NCBI GenBank assembly: GCA_951812525.1
Contig: OX638316.1
Span: 1,894,630-1,958,629, forward strand
Reading direction: 5' to 3'
DNA from: an uncultured Poribacteria bacterium
Lineage (GTDB): Bacteria > Poribacteria > WGA-4E > WGA-3G
DNA length: 64,000 nt
Under the pieces are notes generated by a model that had not been told where the DNA came from, searched no databases, and was given only the letters and a program-made list of their open reading frames with translations. Shown here one piece after another: positions 52,133 through 60,331 of the stretch. The position numbers and the translations under genes are program-made. Numbering within the stretch: the stretch's first letter is position 1; each line of letters opens with the position of its first letter.

Positions 52133-52969
52133 ATGCAACCGACATCCACAAAACTTATTACACGCTGGGCGTATGCCGAACCTACCAAAGTTGAAGACGA
52201 GTTGGTTGTTGAGGAACCGCTTGAGGTCAGGGTAGGGCAACAGAGTTTGATCGTTGTCATGCGGACGCCCGGACACGATTTTGAATTGGCGGCGGGTTTT
52301 CTCTATACAGAAAGCCTCATAGCTTCCTGCGATGACATTGAGATCATCGCGTACTGTGATGAAGAGGTATCTGATGCAGCGTCTAATGGTTTCTCATCGT
52401 TGGAAAACATTGTCAACGTCCACCTCACGGAAGGGTTGGATCTTGAGACACAATCAGGTTGGCAACGGAATTTCCACGCGAATGCAAGCTGCGGACTCTG
52501 TGGCAAGATGACGATTGAATCTGTTAAGCATCAAGTGCCGCCGCTGAATTCAGGGTTCCACGTGAACCAAGCCGTCTTTTATCAGCTCAACGATCGGTTA
52601 AGAACAGCACAATCCGTTTTTGAGAGGACGGGTGGACTTCACGCCGCCGGACTATTTGATGAATCCGGTGAACTCCTGATTGTTAGAGAGGATATAGGCA
52701 GACACAACGCTGTTGATAAAGTGATAGGACATGCGCTGCTGGCGGATCTACTGCCACTTGACCGACATATCTTGATGGTAAGCGGTCGGGCAAGTTTTGA
52801 GATTGTCCAAAAGGCACTTTTTGCCCGTATCCCTATTGTTGTTGCTGTTTCTGCTGCATCCACACTCGCCGTTGACCTTGCACAGGAAGGCAACCTCACA
52901 TTGGTCGGCTTCATGCGCGGGAAGAGCATGGCGGTTTACAGCTGTCCAGAACGGGTTTGCCTTGGATAG
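52133..52969 (+). CDS. fdhD: FdhD, sulfurtransferase for formate dehydrogenase
   Basis: 278 residues, the normal size. The N-terminal DELVVEEPLEVRV, MRTPGHDFELAAGFLYTE and the CxxC active site NASCGLCGK at about residues 118-126 are all present. So are GGLHAAGLFDESGELLIVRE, DIGRHNAVDKVIG, LMVSGRASFEIVQKAL and PIVVAVSAASTLAVDLA. FdhD carries sulfur from the desulfurase IscS to the molybdenum cofactor of formate dehydrogenase or related bis-MGD enzymes. No such dehydrogenase or moa/mob gene lies in the window. The start is 35 bases after the TPR/propeller gene. Confidence 0.95.
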   Translation: MQPTSTKLITRWAYAEPTKVEDELVVEEPLEVRVGQQSLIVVMRTPGHDFELAAGFLYTESLIASCDDIEIIAYCDEEVSDAASNGFSSLENIVNVHLTEGLDLETQSGWQRNFHANASCGLCGKMTIESVKHQVPPLNSGFHVNQAVFYQLNDRLRTAQSVFERTGGLHAAGLFDESGELLIVREDIGRHNAVDKVIGHALLADLLPLDRHILMVSGRASFEIVQKALFARIPIVVAVSAASTLAVDLAQEGNLTLVGFMRGKSMAVYSCPERVCLG

Positions 52970-52976
52970 TGATATT

Positions 52977-53077
52977 CTCTTTTTATTTGGTAGGCGCGGT
53001 TTCCTGTCTCTTTTTATTTGGTAGGCACGGTTTCCTGTCTCTTTTTATTAGGTAGGCACGGTTTCCTAACCGTGCCT
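52977..53077. repeat. 31-bp tandem repeat (three units) of the GGTAGG hairpin family
   Basis: Units at 52977, 53008 and 53039 read CTCTTTTTATTTGGTAGGCR followed by CGGTTTCCT. Only the last carries the second arm (AACCGTGCC) and can form the hairpin; the two before it are half elements. Confidence 0.9.
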
Positions 53078-53174
53078 TGAGCAACGATCCAAATAAACCA
53101 ACGATTTTTTACTATCTTTTTCAGATGGCGCGTCTCTACAATAGCAAGTAAAACTTAAAGGGAGTAAAATTCTC

Positions 53175-53462
53175 ATGTTAAGCATTTTAAACAGCATTCA
53201 AGGGCTTGTTAATTTCCTGTTTTTGGTAGCGATTGTAGGGACTATAGGTGTTTCGTGGTTATATGCGCATCGATTGAAGAAACAGTACAACGCCGATTTT
53301 CCGTGGGGCAAGACATTATCCATCGTCGGGATCGAGGTTCTGCTTTGGATAGGATTCAACTTTTTCTGGGAGATTTTTGAAGCATTCTGGCTGCCTATTC
53401 TTGTTGTTGCTATAATTGCGATTGTCATCGTTTTCTCGCGAAACAGGCGGAAATATGTCTGA
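53175..53462 (+). CDS. Small membrane protein, unknown function
   Basis: 95 residues with three hydrophobic segments (about 8-30, 48-65, 70-86) and a basic tail (SRNRRKYV). The middle loop RLKKQYNADFPWGK is polar. GGGAG lies about ten bases before the ATG. I do not recognise the family; it stands alone, with no partner gene suggested by overlap. Confidence 0.6.
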   Translation: MLSILNSIQGLVNFLFLVAIVGTIGVSWLYAHRLKKQYNADFPWGKTLSIVGIEVLLWIGFNFFWEIFEAFWLPILVVAIIAIVIVFSRNRRKYV

Positions 53463-53596
53463 ATGAAGACGAACGCGGGGTGTTGGTATGCTTACCTTCT
53501 GACACCTCCACCAAAAATATATAAACTTCTGTCGGTGGACGTGCTTTGTAAGTTCGCTGATCGAAGGTGTATCGTTAGTTGTAGGATTTACTATTG

Positions 53597-53833
53597 ATGC
53601 GAGTCAAGCATTCAAATAAGCATATTCGTGATGCGATTCGTTATGCTGAAAGTAAGGGCTGGAGAGTCACAAAATCGGGTCCTCGAGCGCATATTTGGGG
53701 TAGGATATGGTGCCCGCAACGCGCCCGCGATGGCTGTCGCACTCAAATCCTATCAACGCCGAGTAATCCTGAATTACACGCGCGGGACATCCGCCGCTAC
53801 GTTGACCGTTGTCCACATAAGAGTGATAATTGA
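53597..53833 (+). CDS. HicA-like small protein (first gene of a two-gene module)
   Basis: 78 residues: basic, with HIRDAIRYAESKGWRVTKSG, AHIWGRIWCPQRARDGC and ILSTPSNPELHARDIRRYVD. The order of helix, short strands with a conserved His, then TP-x-NP-x-x-HA-x-x-I-R-R resembles the dsRBD-like HicA fold, but it is not close to known HicA toxins. I recall this protein paired with a partner like the next gene in many bacteria, without a defined function. ATG 53597 is preferred to the TTG just before it; AGGA lies ten bases upstream. The two cysteines and histidines might bind metal. Confidence 0.65.
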   Translation: MRVKHSNKHIRDAIRYAESKGWRVTKSGPRAHIWGRIWCPQRARDGCRTQILSTPSNPELHARDIRRYVDRCPHKSDN

Positions 53834-53870
53834 AAGGGTTGATTAACAGTTGATAACGGAGAAAATTACT

Positions 53871-54143
53871 ATGAAAGTGCATGAGTTTACGCTTATTCTA
53901 ACGACTGAACCTACTGAAGAAGAGGCTGATAAATTATTTAGCTTTTTTGATGACGCTACACTTGCTACAAGTGTTGGTGTGCCGCAAATTCACTTTCACC
54001 GTGAAGCCGCGTCGTTGGAGGAGGCTATTGATTCCGCACTGATACATGTTAGAGAATCAGGCTTTGAGGTTATCCGCGTCGAAATTGAGCCTGAGGTAGT
54101 GCTCCAAAAGACGCATCGGCCACAAAGCCAAATCGCTACCTAG
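53871..54143 (+). CDS. Small acidic partner of the HicA-like protein
   Basis: 90 residues from ATG 53871, nine bases after GGAG; a TTG at 53850 is less likely. Sequence highlights are KVHEFTLILTTEPTEEEADK, HREAASLEEAIDSALIHVRE and FEVIRVEIEPE: a beta-alpha-beta fold rich in Glu and with no DNA-binding motif that I can see. It begins 37 bases after the HicA-like gene. An acidic small protein next to a basic one suggests antitoxin and toxin or regulator and effector, but the gene order (basic first) is all that supports it. Confidence 0.65.
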   Translation: MKVHEFTLILTTEPTEEEADKLFSFFDDATLATSVGVPQIHFHREAASLEEAIDSALIHVRESGFEVIRVEIEPEVVLQKTHRPQSQIAT

Positions 54144-54245
54144 ACTTCTAGGCGGACTGCTATTATCTCGACGCAAAATGAGCGATGGTATAGCACTAGT
54201 CGGGTTTCTTACTGGTCCCCGAAACTCAAGAGAGGAAGGAAATAT

Positions 54246-55298
54246 ATGAGTCGAACAGGGAGAGCCGTGGTTGCACACGGTCAAGATTTTGAAATTCGTG
54301 AATATCCAGTCCCTGATCCAGAGCCTAACACAGTTCTGCTCCGTCAGGAGTTAGCAGGTATTTGTGGAACTGACCTGCATAACTGGCAGAACGGTTTCCA
54401 GCAGGAAGTGCTGTTGGGACATGAAAATGTCGGTATCGTTGAGGCGATCGGTGAAGGTGTTGAGACGGATTATGTCGGAAAACCGATTAAAGAGGGCGAT
54501 AGGGTTATCTTCGCACCCGGGACAAACTACGGTGCTTATGGATTCCAGTGGAATCCGGACGAAGCACCACATTTTCGTGGCGGGTTCGCCGATTATATGT
54601 ATCTCAACTATCCGAACACCTGCTTTATGAAAACCGATGCATCGCCTGAGGTGGCAGTGCTCACAGAGCCTTTTACTGTCGGCGTTCATGCTGCAATGCG
54701 GGGTCAAATAAAACTCGGCGATACTGTCGTTGTGCAGGGTTCCGGTGCTATCGGGCTTGTAACGCTGGCGTGTGCGAAATTGAGCGGTGCTGCAAAAGCG
54801 ATTATGGTAGGCGGTCCTGCCGGACGGTTGGAACTCGCCAAACGGCTCGGTGCTGACGTAACGATTGACATTGAGGAAGTAACCTCTGTTGAAGCGCGGA
54901 CTGAACTTGTGATGGCGGAAACACCGCGTAAAGAGGGTGCGGATGTTGTCTTTGAATGTGCAGGTTTCCTCCCGGCAACGCCAGAGGGGTTAGGATATAC
55001 CCGACGTAGCGGCACCTTTGTTGAGGTCGGTCACTTCGTGGATATGGGTTCAATCGACTTCAACATTAACCAATTGCTGATGCGCAAAAATCTGCGTGTT
55101 GAAGCGATTTGGGGTAGCAGTTACGAGCACTTCGTCCGCGGCTTACCACTTCTTGAACAGAGCGGACTCCCCTTTGCGGACATGATTAGCCATCAGCTTC
55201 CACTCTCACAGGTTGGAGACGGATTTCACGCACTCAACGGCGACTACCGTATTAAGGGTGAAACAGCGATTAAAATTGCGATTCGGGCTGAGGAATAA
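54246..55298 (+). CDS. Zinc-dependent alcohol dehydrogenase (MDR family, threonine/polyol dehydrogenase-like)
   Basis: 350 residues. The catalytic-zinc cysteine is in GICGTDLHNW (about residues 37-46), the zinc-site GHE in LLGHENVGIVEAIGEGV (about 58-74), and the cofactor loop is VVQGSGAIGLVTLACAKLSG (about 162-180). The four-cysteine structural-zinc lobe is absent, as the CAPGTN... loop (IFAPGTNYG) lacks the cysteines. Members oxidise threonine, sorbitol or other polyols. GAGGAAGG precedes the ATG. It opens a likely operon with an oxidoreductase and an isomerase, which points to sugar or inositol breakdown. Confidence 0.88.
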   Translation: MSRTGRAVVAHGQDFEIREYPVPDPEPNTVLLRQELAGICGTDLHNWQNGFQQEVLLGHENVGIVEAIGEGVETDYVGKPIKEGDRVIFAPGTNYGAYGFQWNPDEAPHFRGGFADYMYLNYPNTCFMKTDASPEVAVLTEPFTVGVHAAMRGQIKLGDTVVVQGSGAIGLVTLACAKLSGAAKAIMVGGPAGRLELAKRLGADVTIDIEEVTSVEARTELVMAETPRKEGADVVFECAGFLPATPEGLGYTRRSGTFVEVGHFVDMGSIDFNINQLLMRKNLRVEAIWGSSYEHFVRGLPLLEQSGLPFADMISHQLPLSQVGDGFHALNGDYRIKGETAIKIAIRAEE

Positions 55299-55357
55299 AC
55301 AAATTCAAAGAGATCGCAAAATTGTAGCGGCGCGTTCCGTGCGCGCACACATTGCGC

Positions 55358-55377
55358 GCTAATATAGCGCGCCTATA
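55358..55377. repeat. GCGCGCTA hairpin
   Basis: GCGCGCTA and TAGCGCGC with two bases between, followed by CTATAGGAGG, which is the binding site of the next gene. Similar in form to the stem at 10169-10192. Confidence 0.75.
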
Positions 55378-55388
55378 GGAGGCAATTA

Positions 55389-56408
55389 ATGTCAAAAACG
55401 TATCGCGTTGGCTTCGCGTCCCTCGTGCATGACCATGTATGGGGTGAACTTCGTCATTGGAAGGCACATCCGAACGTTGAAATCGTCGCGGCAGGCGATG
55501 TCAATGCGGAACTACGCACACAATTCAGCAACGAAGCTGGTGTTGAGAATGTCTACGACTCTTGGCAGGAGATGTTGGAAAATGAGGAATTAGACATTGT
55601 TCAGGCGGCATCAGAGAATAACGCCGGTGCCGACATTGTTGAGGCTGCAGCGGCGAAAGGTTGCCATGTCGTATCTGAAAAGCCGATGGCAGCGCGGCTC
55701 TCACAAGCCGATCAGATGCTTGCGACCGCAGAGAACGCCGGGATCCAACTCATGGTGAATTGGCCCACAGCGTGGAGTCCGACACTCAATACCGCAATGA
55801 ATCTCATCAAAGACGGAGCCATCGGAGACATTTTCTATTTCAAATGGCGTTCTGCACACAACGGACCGATGGAGATCGGGTGTTCCCGCTACTTCTACGA
55901 GTGGCTCTACGATGAAGAGAAAAATGGTGCGGGTGCTTTGATGGATTACTGCTGTTATTGTGCGGATATGTGTGCTTACCTCCTCGGTTTGCCACAGCAG
56001 GTGACAGCCTTCCGTGGCACCTTCGTCAAAGACTACCCGATTCCTGACGATAACGCCGTCATCGTCATGAAATACGGCAACGCCTTCGGCATCACGGAAG
56101 CGTCTTGGACCCAAAAGGTCGGCTATATTACGCCGAACCCAGTGGTCTACGGGACTGAGGGTGCGTTGATGGTAGACGGAAACGATGTCCACCTCCATCC
56201 AGCGGGTGGTGATGCCAAAGTGGTAACTCCAGAACCACTGCCAGAGGGTAAACGCAACGCCGCGGAATATCTCATTCACTGCTTAGAGACAGGCGAACCG
56301 ATCGAAGGGCTGTGCAATGCCAAAGTGAGTCGGGATGCCCAAGAGATCCTCGAAGCCGGTTTGGTGTCGGCAGATAGTGGACAGGTCGTGAATTTGCCGA
56401 TGTCATAG
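55389..56408 (+). CDS. Gfo/Idh/MocA-family oxidoreductase
   Basis: 339 residues with GGAGG seven bases before the ATG. The Rossmann part starts YRVGFASLVHDHVWGELRHW, unusual in having S-L-V in place of the glycine-rich G-x-G. The catalytic lysine is in GCHVVSEKPMAARLSQADQ, and NWPTAWSPTLNTAMNLIKDG and GALMDYCCYCADMCAYLLG belong to the C-terminal sheet domain. The altered glycine motif may weaken or change cofactor binding. It lies between the dehydrogenase and the sugar isomerase and most likely acts on the same substrate. Confidence 0.88.
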   Translation: MSKTYRVGFASLVHDHVWGELRHWKAHPNVEIVAAGDVNAELRTQFSNEAGVENVYDSWQEMLENEELDIVQAASENNAGADIVEAAAAKGCHVVSEKPMAARLSQADQMLATAENAGIQLMVNWPTAWSPTLNTAMNLIKDGAIGDIFYFKWRSAHNGPMEIGCSRYFYEWLYDEEKNGAGALMDYCCYCADMCAYLLGLPQQVTAFRGTFVKDYPIPDDNAVIVMKYGNAFGITEASWTQKVGYITPNPVVYGTEGALMVDGNDVHLHPAGGDAKVVTPEPLPEGKRNAAEYLIHCLETGEPIEGLCNAKVSRDAQEILEAGLVSADSGQVVNLPMS

Positions 56409-56415
56409 AAGATGA

Positions 56416-56440
56416 TAGGCGCGGTTTCAGACCGTACCTA
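56416..56440. repeat. GGTAGG-type hairpin fragment
   Basis: ATAGGCGCGGTTTC followed by AGACCGTACCTA in the short gap before the isomerase gene. Confidence 0.65.
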
Positions 56441-56459
56441 CGGAACTTTAGGAGGATTT

Positions 56460-57218
56460 ATGAGCGATAGAATCCCGATTGCATTACAACTGTATTCCGT
56501 CAGAGACGATTGCGCTGGCGACTTATCTTTGACGCTACAAGCCGTCGCACAGATGGGTTATGAAGGCGTTGAGTTTGCGGGTTACTATGACCGAACCGCC
56601 CAAGAATTGCGCGATATGTGTGATGATCTCGGACTGAAAATCGCCGGTACACATACCGGAATAGACACACTTCTCGGCGACGAACTCGCCAAAACGGTCG
56701 AGTTCAACCAGATTCTCGGCAATCCGTATCTGATTGTACCCGGATTATCTGATGAATACCGCGGCTCTCAGCAGGCGTGGCGCGACACAGCGAAACTTTT
56801 CAACGACATCGCTGACCAAATCGCTGACCAAGGGATGTTTACTGGTTACCACAATCACACGGGTGAATTTGAGCCACTGGAAGGTGGATTGCCGTGGGAT
56901 ACGTTCGGTAGTAACACCCGCGACGATGTCGTGATGCAGATTGATGTCGGTCATGCGCTTCGCGCTGGTGCCGACCCTGTATCGTATATTGAACGCTATC
57001 CGGGCAGGGCAAAACTCGTGCATATTAAAGAGTATTCCGCCACGAATGATGAGGCAAACGTCGGTGAAGGCGATGTCCAGTGGGATGCCGTGTTCAATGC
57101 GTGTGAAACCGTTGGCGGTACCGAATGGTACATCGTTGAACAGGAGCGTTATGCCTATCCGCCGCTTGAGTGTGTGGAACGCTGTATTAACAGTCTAAGG
57201 AAGATGGGGAAAATATAA
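56460..57218 (+). CDS. Sugar phosphate isomerase/epimerase (AP endonuclease 2-type TIM barrel)
   Basis: 252 residues from ATG 56460 with AGGAGG six bases upstream; the frame goes back to 56412 without a site. The pattern is PIALQLYSVRDDCAGDLSLT, YEGVEFAGYYDRTAQELRDM, TGYHNHTGEFEPLEGGLPWD, VVMQIDVGHALRAGADPVSY, LVHIKEYS and WYIVEQERYAYPPLECVERC. The E, H, D, H and E residues in these blocks form the usual metal site of xylose-isomerase-like barrels. Such enzymes act in inositol and keto-sugar pathways. Same operon as the two oxidoreductases. Confidence 0.88.
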   Translation: MSDRIPIALQLYSVRDDCAGDLSLTLQAVAQMGYEGVEFAGYYDRTAQELRDMCDDLGLKIAGTHTGIDTLLGDELAKTVEFNQILGNPYLIVPGLSDEYRGSQQAWRDTAKLFNDIADQIADQGMFTGYHNHTGEFEPLEGGLPWDTFGSNTRDDVVMQIDVGHALRAGADPVSYIERYPGRAKLVHIKEYSATNDEANVGEGDVQWDAVFNACETVGGTEWYIVEQERYAYPPLECVERCINSLRKMGKI

Positions 57219-57220
57219 GT

Positions 57221-57946
57221 TTGCCTGCGTCTGACACCTCGCGAGATACTCTTGATAAAACCCTCTTACTCTGGTGGGAAGATTTCTATCTTCCCATTTT
57301 CGAGTACATTCTGCCGAAGATGGGGCAATTGGAAGGGAAGAAGGTATTGGAATTAGGCACAGGCACGGGTGGGACTGCGGCACTACTGGCGAGGCGAGGT
57401 GCATCTGTTGTCGGCATAGACTTACTTCCGTTTCGACTTACTGAAGCGAAGACGCGGGCGGCGGAATATGACGTTGATAAGTCAGTCGAATTCGCACTTA
57501 TGGATGCGATGCACCTCGCCTTTCCAGACAATACCTTCGATTTCATTATCTCGAAATCTGTGCTGGTGTTTACTGAGCACACGCAAACCGCTCAAGAGTG
57601 TTATCGCGTTCTCAAGCCGGGCGGGAAAGCGATTTTTATTGAGAATATGCGACACCACCCCGCAGTGTGGTTCTATCGCAAAGCGTTTTTGAAATACTCC
57701 GGTAAGCTTCACTACTTTTCACTTGGCGATGTTGAGACAGTCGGTACAGAGTTTGAAGGATTGGAGCATCAAGAGTTTCATCTCTCCGCCGTGAGTGCCC
57801 TGTTCTGGCAGAAATGCATTTCTATCCCACTGTTTTATAGGTGGACCTTCCGCGTTCTCAACGCTATTGATACCTTTCTCCTCAAATGTCTTCCGTTCCT
57901 CAAGCGATTCTGTTGGATCACGGCGATGATTTGTCATAAAGGTTAG
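57221..57946 (+). CDS. Class I SAM-dependent methyltransferase
   Basis: 241 residues. The TTG at 57221 is two bases after the upstream stop and suggests coupling; an ATG inside (MGQLEGKK) would lose an N-terminal helix. Motif I is VLELGTGTGGTAALLARRGA, motif II VVGIDLLPFRLTEA, the post-motif FDFIISKSVLVFTEHTQ, and LKPGGKAIFIENM is motif IV/V, so it is a Methyltransf_11-type enzyme. The C-terminal third (FHLSAVSALFWQKCISIPLF) is hydrophobic and may contact membranes or lipid substrates. Substrate unknown. Confidence 0.82.
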   Translation: MPASDTSRDTLDKTLLLWWEDFYLPIFEYILPKMGQLEGKKVLELGTGTGGTAALLARRGASVVGIDLLPFRLTEAKTRAAEYDVDKSVEFALMDAMHLAFPDNTFDFIISKSVLVFTEHTQTAQECYRVLKPGGKAIFIENMRHHPAVWFYRKAFLKYSGKLHYFSLGDVETVGTEFEGLEHQEFHLSAVSALFWQKCISIPLFYRWTFRVLNAIDTFLLKCLPFLKRFCWITAMICHKG

Positions 57947-57980
57947 GGTTTTATCGGTGTTAATTTTTCGGGACGTAAAG

Positions 57981-58007
57981 GTCGGGATTCGGAAATCCCT
58001 CCTACAG
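57981..58007. repeat. GGGATC-type hairpin repeat, inverted variant
   Basis: GTCGGGATTCGGAAATCCCT followed by CCTACAG: the inverted form with arms GGGATT and AATCCC, in the convergent gap before the PhyH gene. Confidence 0.8.
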
Positions 58008-58033
58008 TTTGGAAGATGAGTTACGTGCTGTGG

Positions 58034-58828
58034 TTATCCATATTTCAACCAGTTATCAAACAACGGTTTAAGCCTCGGTGGGAGATTGTCCAAAAACGCC
58101 GGTTCGTTAAGCCATTCTTGGCTCGTTGGGCTTTCTGGGTTTGCGGGTTCGTCTGCCGGTGGTGCGACGACAACCGCATAGTGGAGCGTCTGTCGTTTTA
58201 CGTCATTGGGGTTATGCCCTTTATGGAGTAGGCTTGAGTTGTAAAAGACGATGTCGCCGGGTTTCAACTTTACTGCGAGTTGGTTAGGCATCGCTGCTTT
58301 CGGTGTCTGCTGTATAACAACACGCTCAGCATCGGTGAGCTCTCGCCGGTGGCTACCCGGCACAATGTAAAGCGTTTCGTCGTCATAGAGTGCACCGTTG
58401 AGTTGTACGTGGCTTCTGAGCCGACTGAGAAGGGTTTCAAGCGGTACTTCTCCATCGGGTGCGGAATCCCGATGCCAGTTGATGTGATACGGTTTGCGTT
58501 CGGAACTAACGAGCAGGGTGCAGAGGTGATACCTTAATCTTTCCCCGATAAGTGCTTCGATAACATCCAATATCTGTGGATGTGCCAGCGCGTCTACGAG
58601 TGCTTGCTCGCGAATGCTTGGGTGAAAAATGTTATTAACGCCCCAGATGTCGTCGCGTTCGCTGTCTATATAGCGCAGTTGATCGGCGTGTAGACCTTCA
58701 ACGCGGCACTTGTGGAGTATACGGTCAATGGCACTTCGATAGGTTTGGATGTCAGTTTCGGAGAGCGCACCCTTACGAATGATATAGCCGTTTTCAACAA
58801 AAGCGTTGATTTCTGCACGGGTTAGCAT
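58034..58828 (-). CDS. Phytanoyl-CoA dioxygenase (PhyH) family protein
   Basis: 264 residues with GGAGG before the ATG. The iron facial triad is H and D of YHINWHRDSAPDGE (HxD) and the second H in NSSLLHKGHNPNDV. The 2-oxoglutarate-binding arginine is likely in VKRQTLHYAVVVAPP. The opening RAEINAFVENGYIIRKGALS is typical. Members hydroxylate many small molecules, so the substrate is open. The VOC gene is just upstream on the same strand. Confidence 0.88.
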   Translation of the reverse strand: MLTRAEINAFVENGYIIRKGALSETDIQTYRSAIDRILHKCRVEGLHADQLRYIDSERDDIWGVNNIFHPSIREQALVDALAHPQILDVIEALIGERLRYHLCTLLVSSERKPYHINWHRDSAPDGEVPLETLLSRLRSHVQLNGALYDDETLYIVPGSHRRELTDAERVVIQQTPKAAMPNQLAVKLKPGDIVFYNSSLLHKGHNPNDVKRQTLHYAVVVAPPADEPANPESPTSQEWLNEPAFLDNLPPRLKPLFDNWLKYG

Positions 58829-58843
58829 TTTGGGTTTCCTCCA

Positions 58844-59230
58844 CTAAGTCGGGTTGTCTGGACAGTAGAGGTCGTTAAACTCAATTTCGTTTCCATCCGG
58901 ATCAAATATAAAAAAAGCCCGACATTTGCCGCGCGGATCACCAAAATCGAAGGGTCCACGCGTCCGATAAGGCAAGGAAGCGAATTGTTCAACAAGTTGC
59001 TCAATCCGTTCGGTGCTTGTCACAAAGGCGAAATGCATCGGTCCCCCTGCATCGTGTCCAGGGCTTCCGTCTTCTTTGAGGACGAGGTGTCCGTTCTCTA
59101 AGTAGATGTAAAGCTGCCGATTGTTGCGTTCGATGACTTCAAATCCGAGCAGGTCCCGATAAAATTCTGCTGCACGCTCAAGGTCGGCGACTTTAACAAA
59201 TACCTCTCCAATACCGTAATAACCTTGCAT
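58844..59230 (-). CDS. VOC-family (glyoxalase/bleomycin resistance) protein
   Basis: 128 residues from ATG 59230 with AAGGAG nine bases upstream; the frame continues to 59293 but lacks a site there. Two beta-alpha-beta-beta-beta modules: GEVFVKVADLERAAEFYRDL and GPMHFAFVTSTERIEQLVEQ, ending FFIFDPDGNEIEFNDLY with the conserved C-terminal Glu ligand; H of MHFAF is a second ligand. Such proteins are glyoxalases, extradiol dioxygenases or binding proteins. The gene ends 15 bases before PhyH and is probably co-transcribed. Confidence 0.87.
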   Translation of the reverse strand: MQGYYGIGEVFVKVADLERAAEFYRDLLGFEVIERNNRQLYIYLENGHLVLKEDGSPGHDAGGPMHFAFVTSTERIEQLVEQFASLPYRTRGPFDFGDPRGKCRAFFIFDPDGNEIEFNDLYCPDNPT

Positions 59231-59290
59231 CGTGTATCTCCTTGAATACAGAAGTTTGTAGAGCGAACTTTTAATTTTCGTTTTGACAGC

Positions 59291-59309
59291 CACAATCTAA
59301 CAGATTGTG
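59291..59309. repeat. Diverged REP palindrome
   Basis: CACAATCT, AAC, AGATTGTG: like the RAYT-associated family, but with T for A in the arms. It lies upstream of the VOC gene. Confidence 0.65.
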
Positions 59310-59344
59310 CTACAAAGGTAGCAGCTTGAGTTATCCCATAAACA

Positions 59345-59380
59345 AAAAGGCTCTGGATTCATAAAATCCGGAGCCTTTTG
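59345..59380 (-). terminator. Rho-independent terminator of the LamG 1 gene
   Basis: Long stem AAAAGGCTC(C/T)GGAT with its complement around an eight-base loop, with T-rich sequence after it on the minus strand. It lies 18 bases after the LamG 1 stop. Confidence 0.85.
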
Positions 59381-59397
59381 TTTCAGATTAATAATCG

Positions 59398-60243
59398 TTA
59401 GGGTTTCTTGATATGTGCCCATGTAGTAGCGAGTTTGCCTTGCGCTTCCACAGCGACGGGATCGATGAGCGCACCATCGGCGAGTTCCTCTACTTCGTCT
59501 GCGCTGAGAGCACGATCCCAGAAGTAGATCTCGTCAATCATACCGTCAATCCAGTTGTCGTTACCAAGGTTGCCGCCGACTTGGCGTCCAACACCGATTT
59601 CAACAGGACGTTCTGGGAATGTCAACAGTGGTGCCTCCATCGGTCTCGGATTCTGCTGTCCGCTTGCGGGTACCTCAGTGCCGTCTGTAACGGACGAGGT
59701 TACATACGCCGTGGCTTCGGCGCCATCAGCAACATAAGCGACGTGAACCCATTCCTCTTCTGCGTAAACATCACCTGTGGCGAACCAACCTTCGGTGCCT
59801 TCCCAGCAGCTGCCCCATGTCATGCTGGTAGCATCTGTGGTACACATCCGAACCATGAAAAGGGCACCCCAACCGACCTTTTCACCTTTCCAGAACATCG
59901 CAGCATGGTCTCTACCACCGCCGGTCCTGACATTCACCCACAAGGAGACGGAAAAGACTCCATCTTCTTGTTCAAGGCTTGCGGATGATGGAACTTCGAC
60001 ATACTGTCCGGTGTTCTCACCCGTCGCCGGATTTTCCGGGTTCTCAAGGTTGAGTGCCATGCCGAATTCAGCGTTTGTCGTGCTGGCGCCGTTCATGAAT
60101 GCGCCGTCGTTACTTCCGATGGAGTCATTCGCCGAACCGTCGTTAAAGTTCCAAACAGAGACGAGTCCATCTGCGAGCTCGGCGTGACTATTGGTGCCGA
60201 GTATCATAAGTGCTAAGATGAAAAACAGACCAATTTGCTTCAT
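59398..60243 (-). CDS. LamG/concanavalin-fold secreted protein 1 with TTW C-terminal tag
   Basis: 281 residues. Signal peptide KQIGLFFILALMILGTNSHA followed by ELADGLVSVWNFNDGSANDS, the start of a LamG (Laminin_G_3) jelly roll that runs to IDEIYFWDRALSADEVEELA. VEVPSSASLEQEDGVFSVSL and WKGEKVGWGALFMVRMC lie in the middle. The end is VAVEAQGKLATTWAHIKKP, whose LATTW-x-x-x-K matches the end of the TolB-like propellers. LamG domains bind glycans or calcium; no catalytic residues are seen. Its own terminator follows. Confidence 0.88.
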   Translation of the reverse strand: MKQIGLFFILALMILGTNSHAELADGLVSVWNFNDGSANDSIGSNDGAFMNGASTTNAEFGMALNLENPENPATGENTGQYVEVPSSASLEQEDGVFSVSLWVNVRTGGGRDHAAMFWKGEKVGWGALFMVRMCTTDATSMTWGSCWEGTEGWFATGDVYAEEEWVHVAYVADGAEATAYVTSSVTDGTEVPASGQQNPRPMEAPLLTFPERPVEIGVGRQVGGNLGNDNWIDGMIDEIYFWDRALSADEVEELADGALIDPVAVEAQGKLATTWAHIKKP

Positions 60244-60331
60244 GATAAAGCTCCTTATCGTTTTGACCCTAACTTAGCGGGTTTGCGATAGGGTTCACAA
60301 ACCCGCTATATTTTTTGATTGTCAATTAGAT

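Noticed and set aside
53628-53846. Alternative 72-residue frame over the HicA-like gene
   Set aside because: The other frame has the recognisable conserved pattern and leads naturally into its partner.
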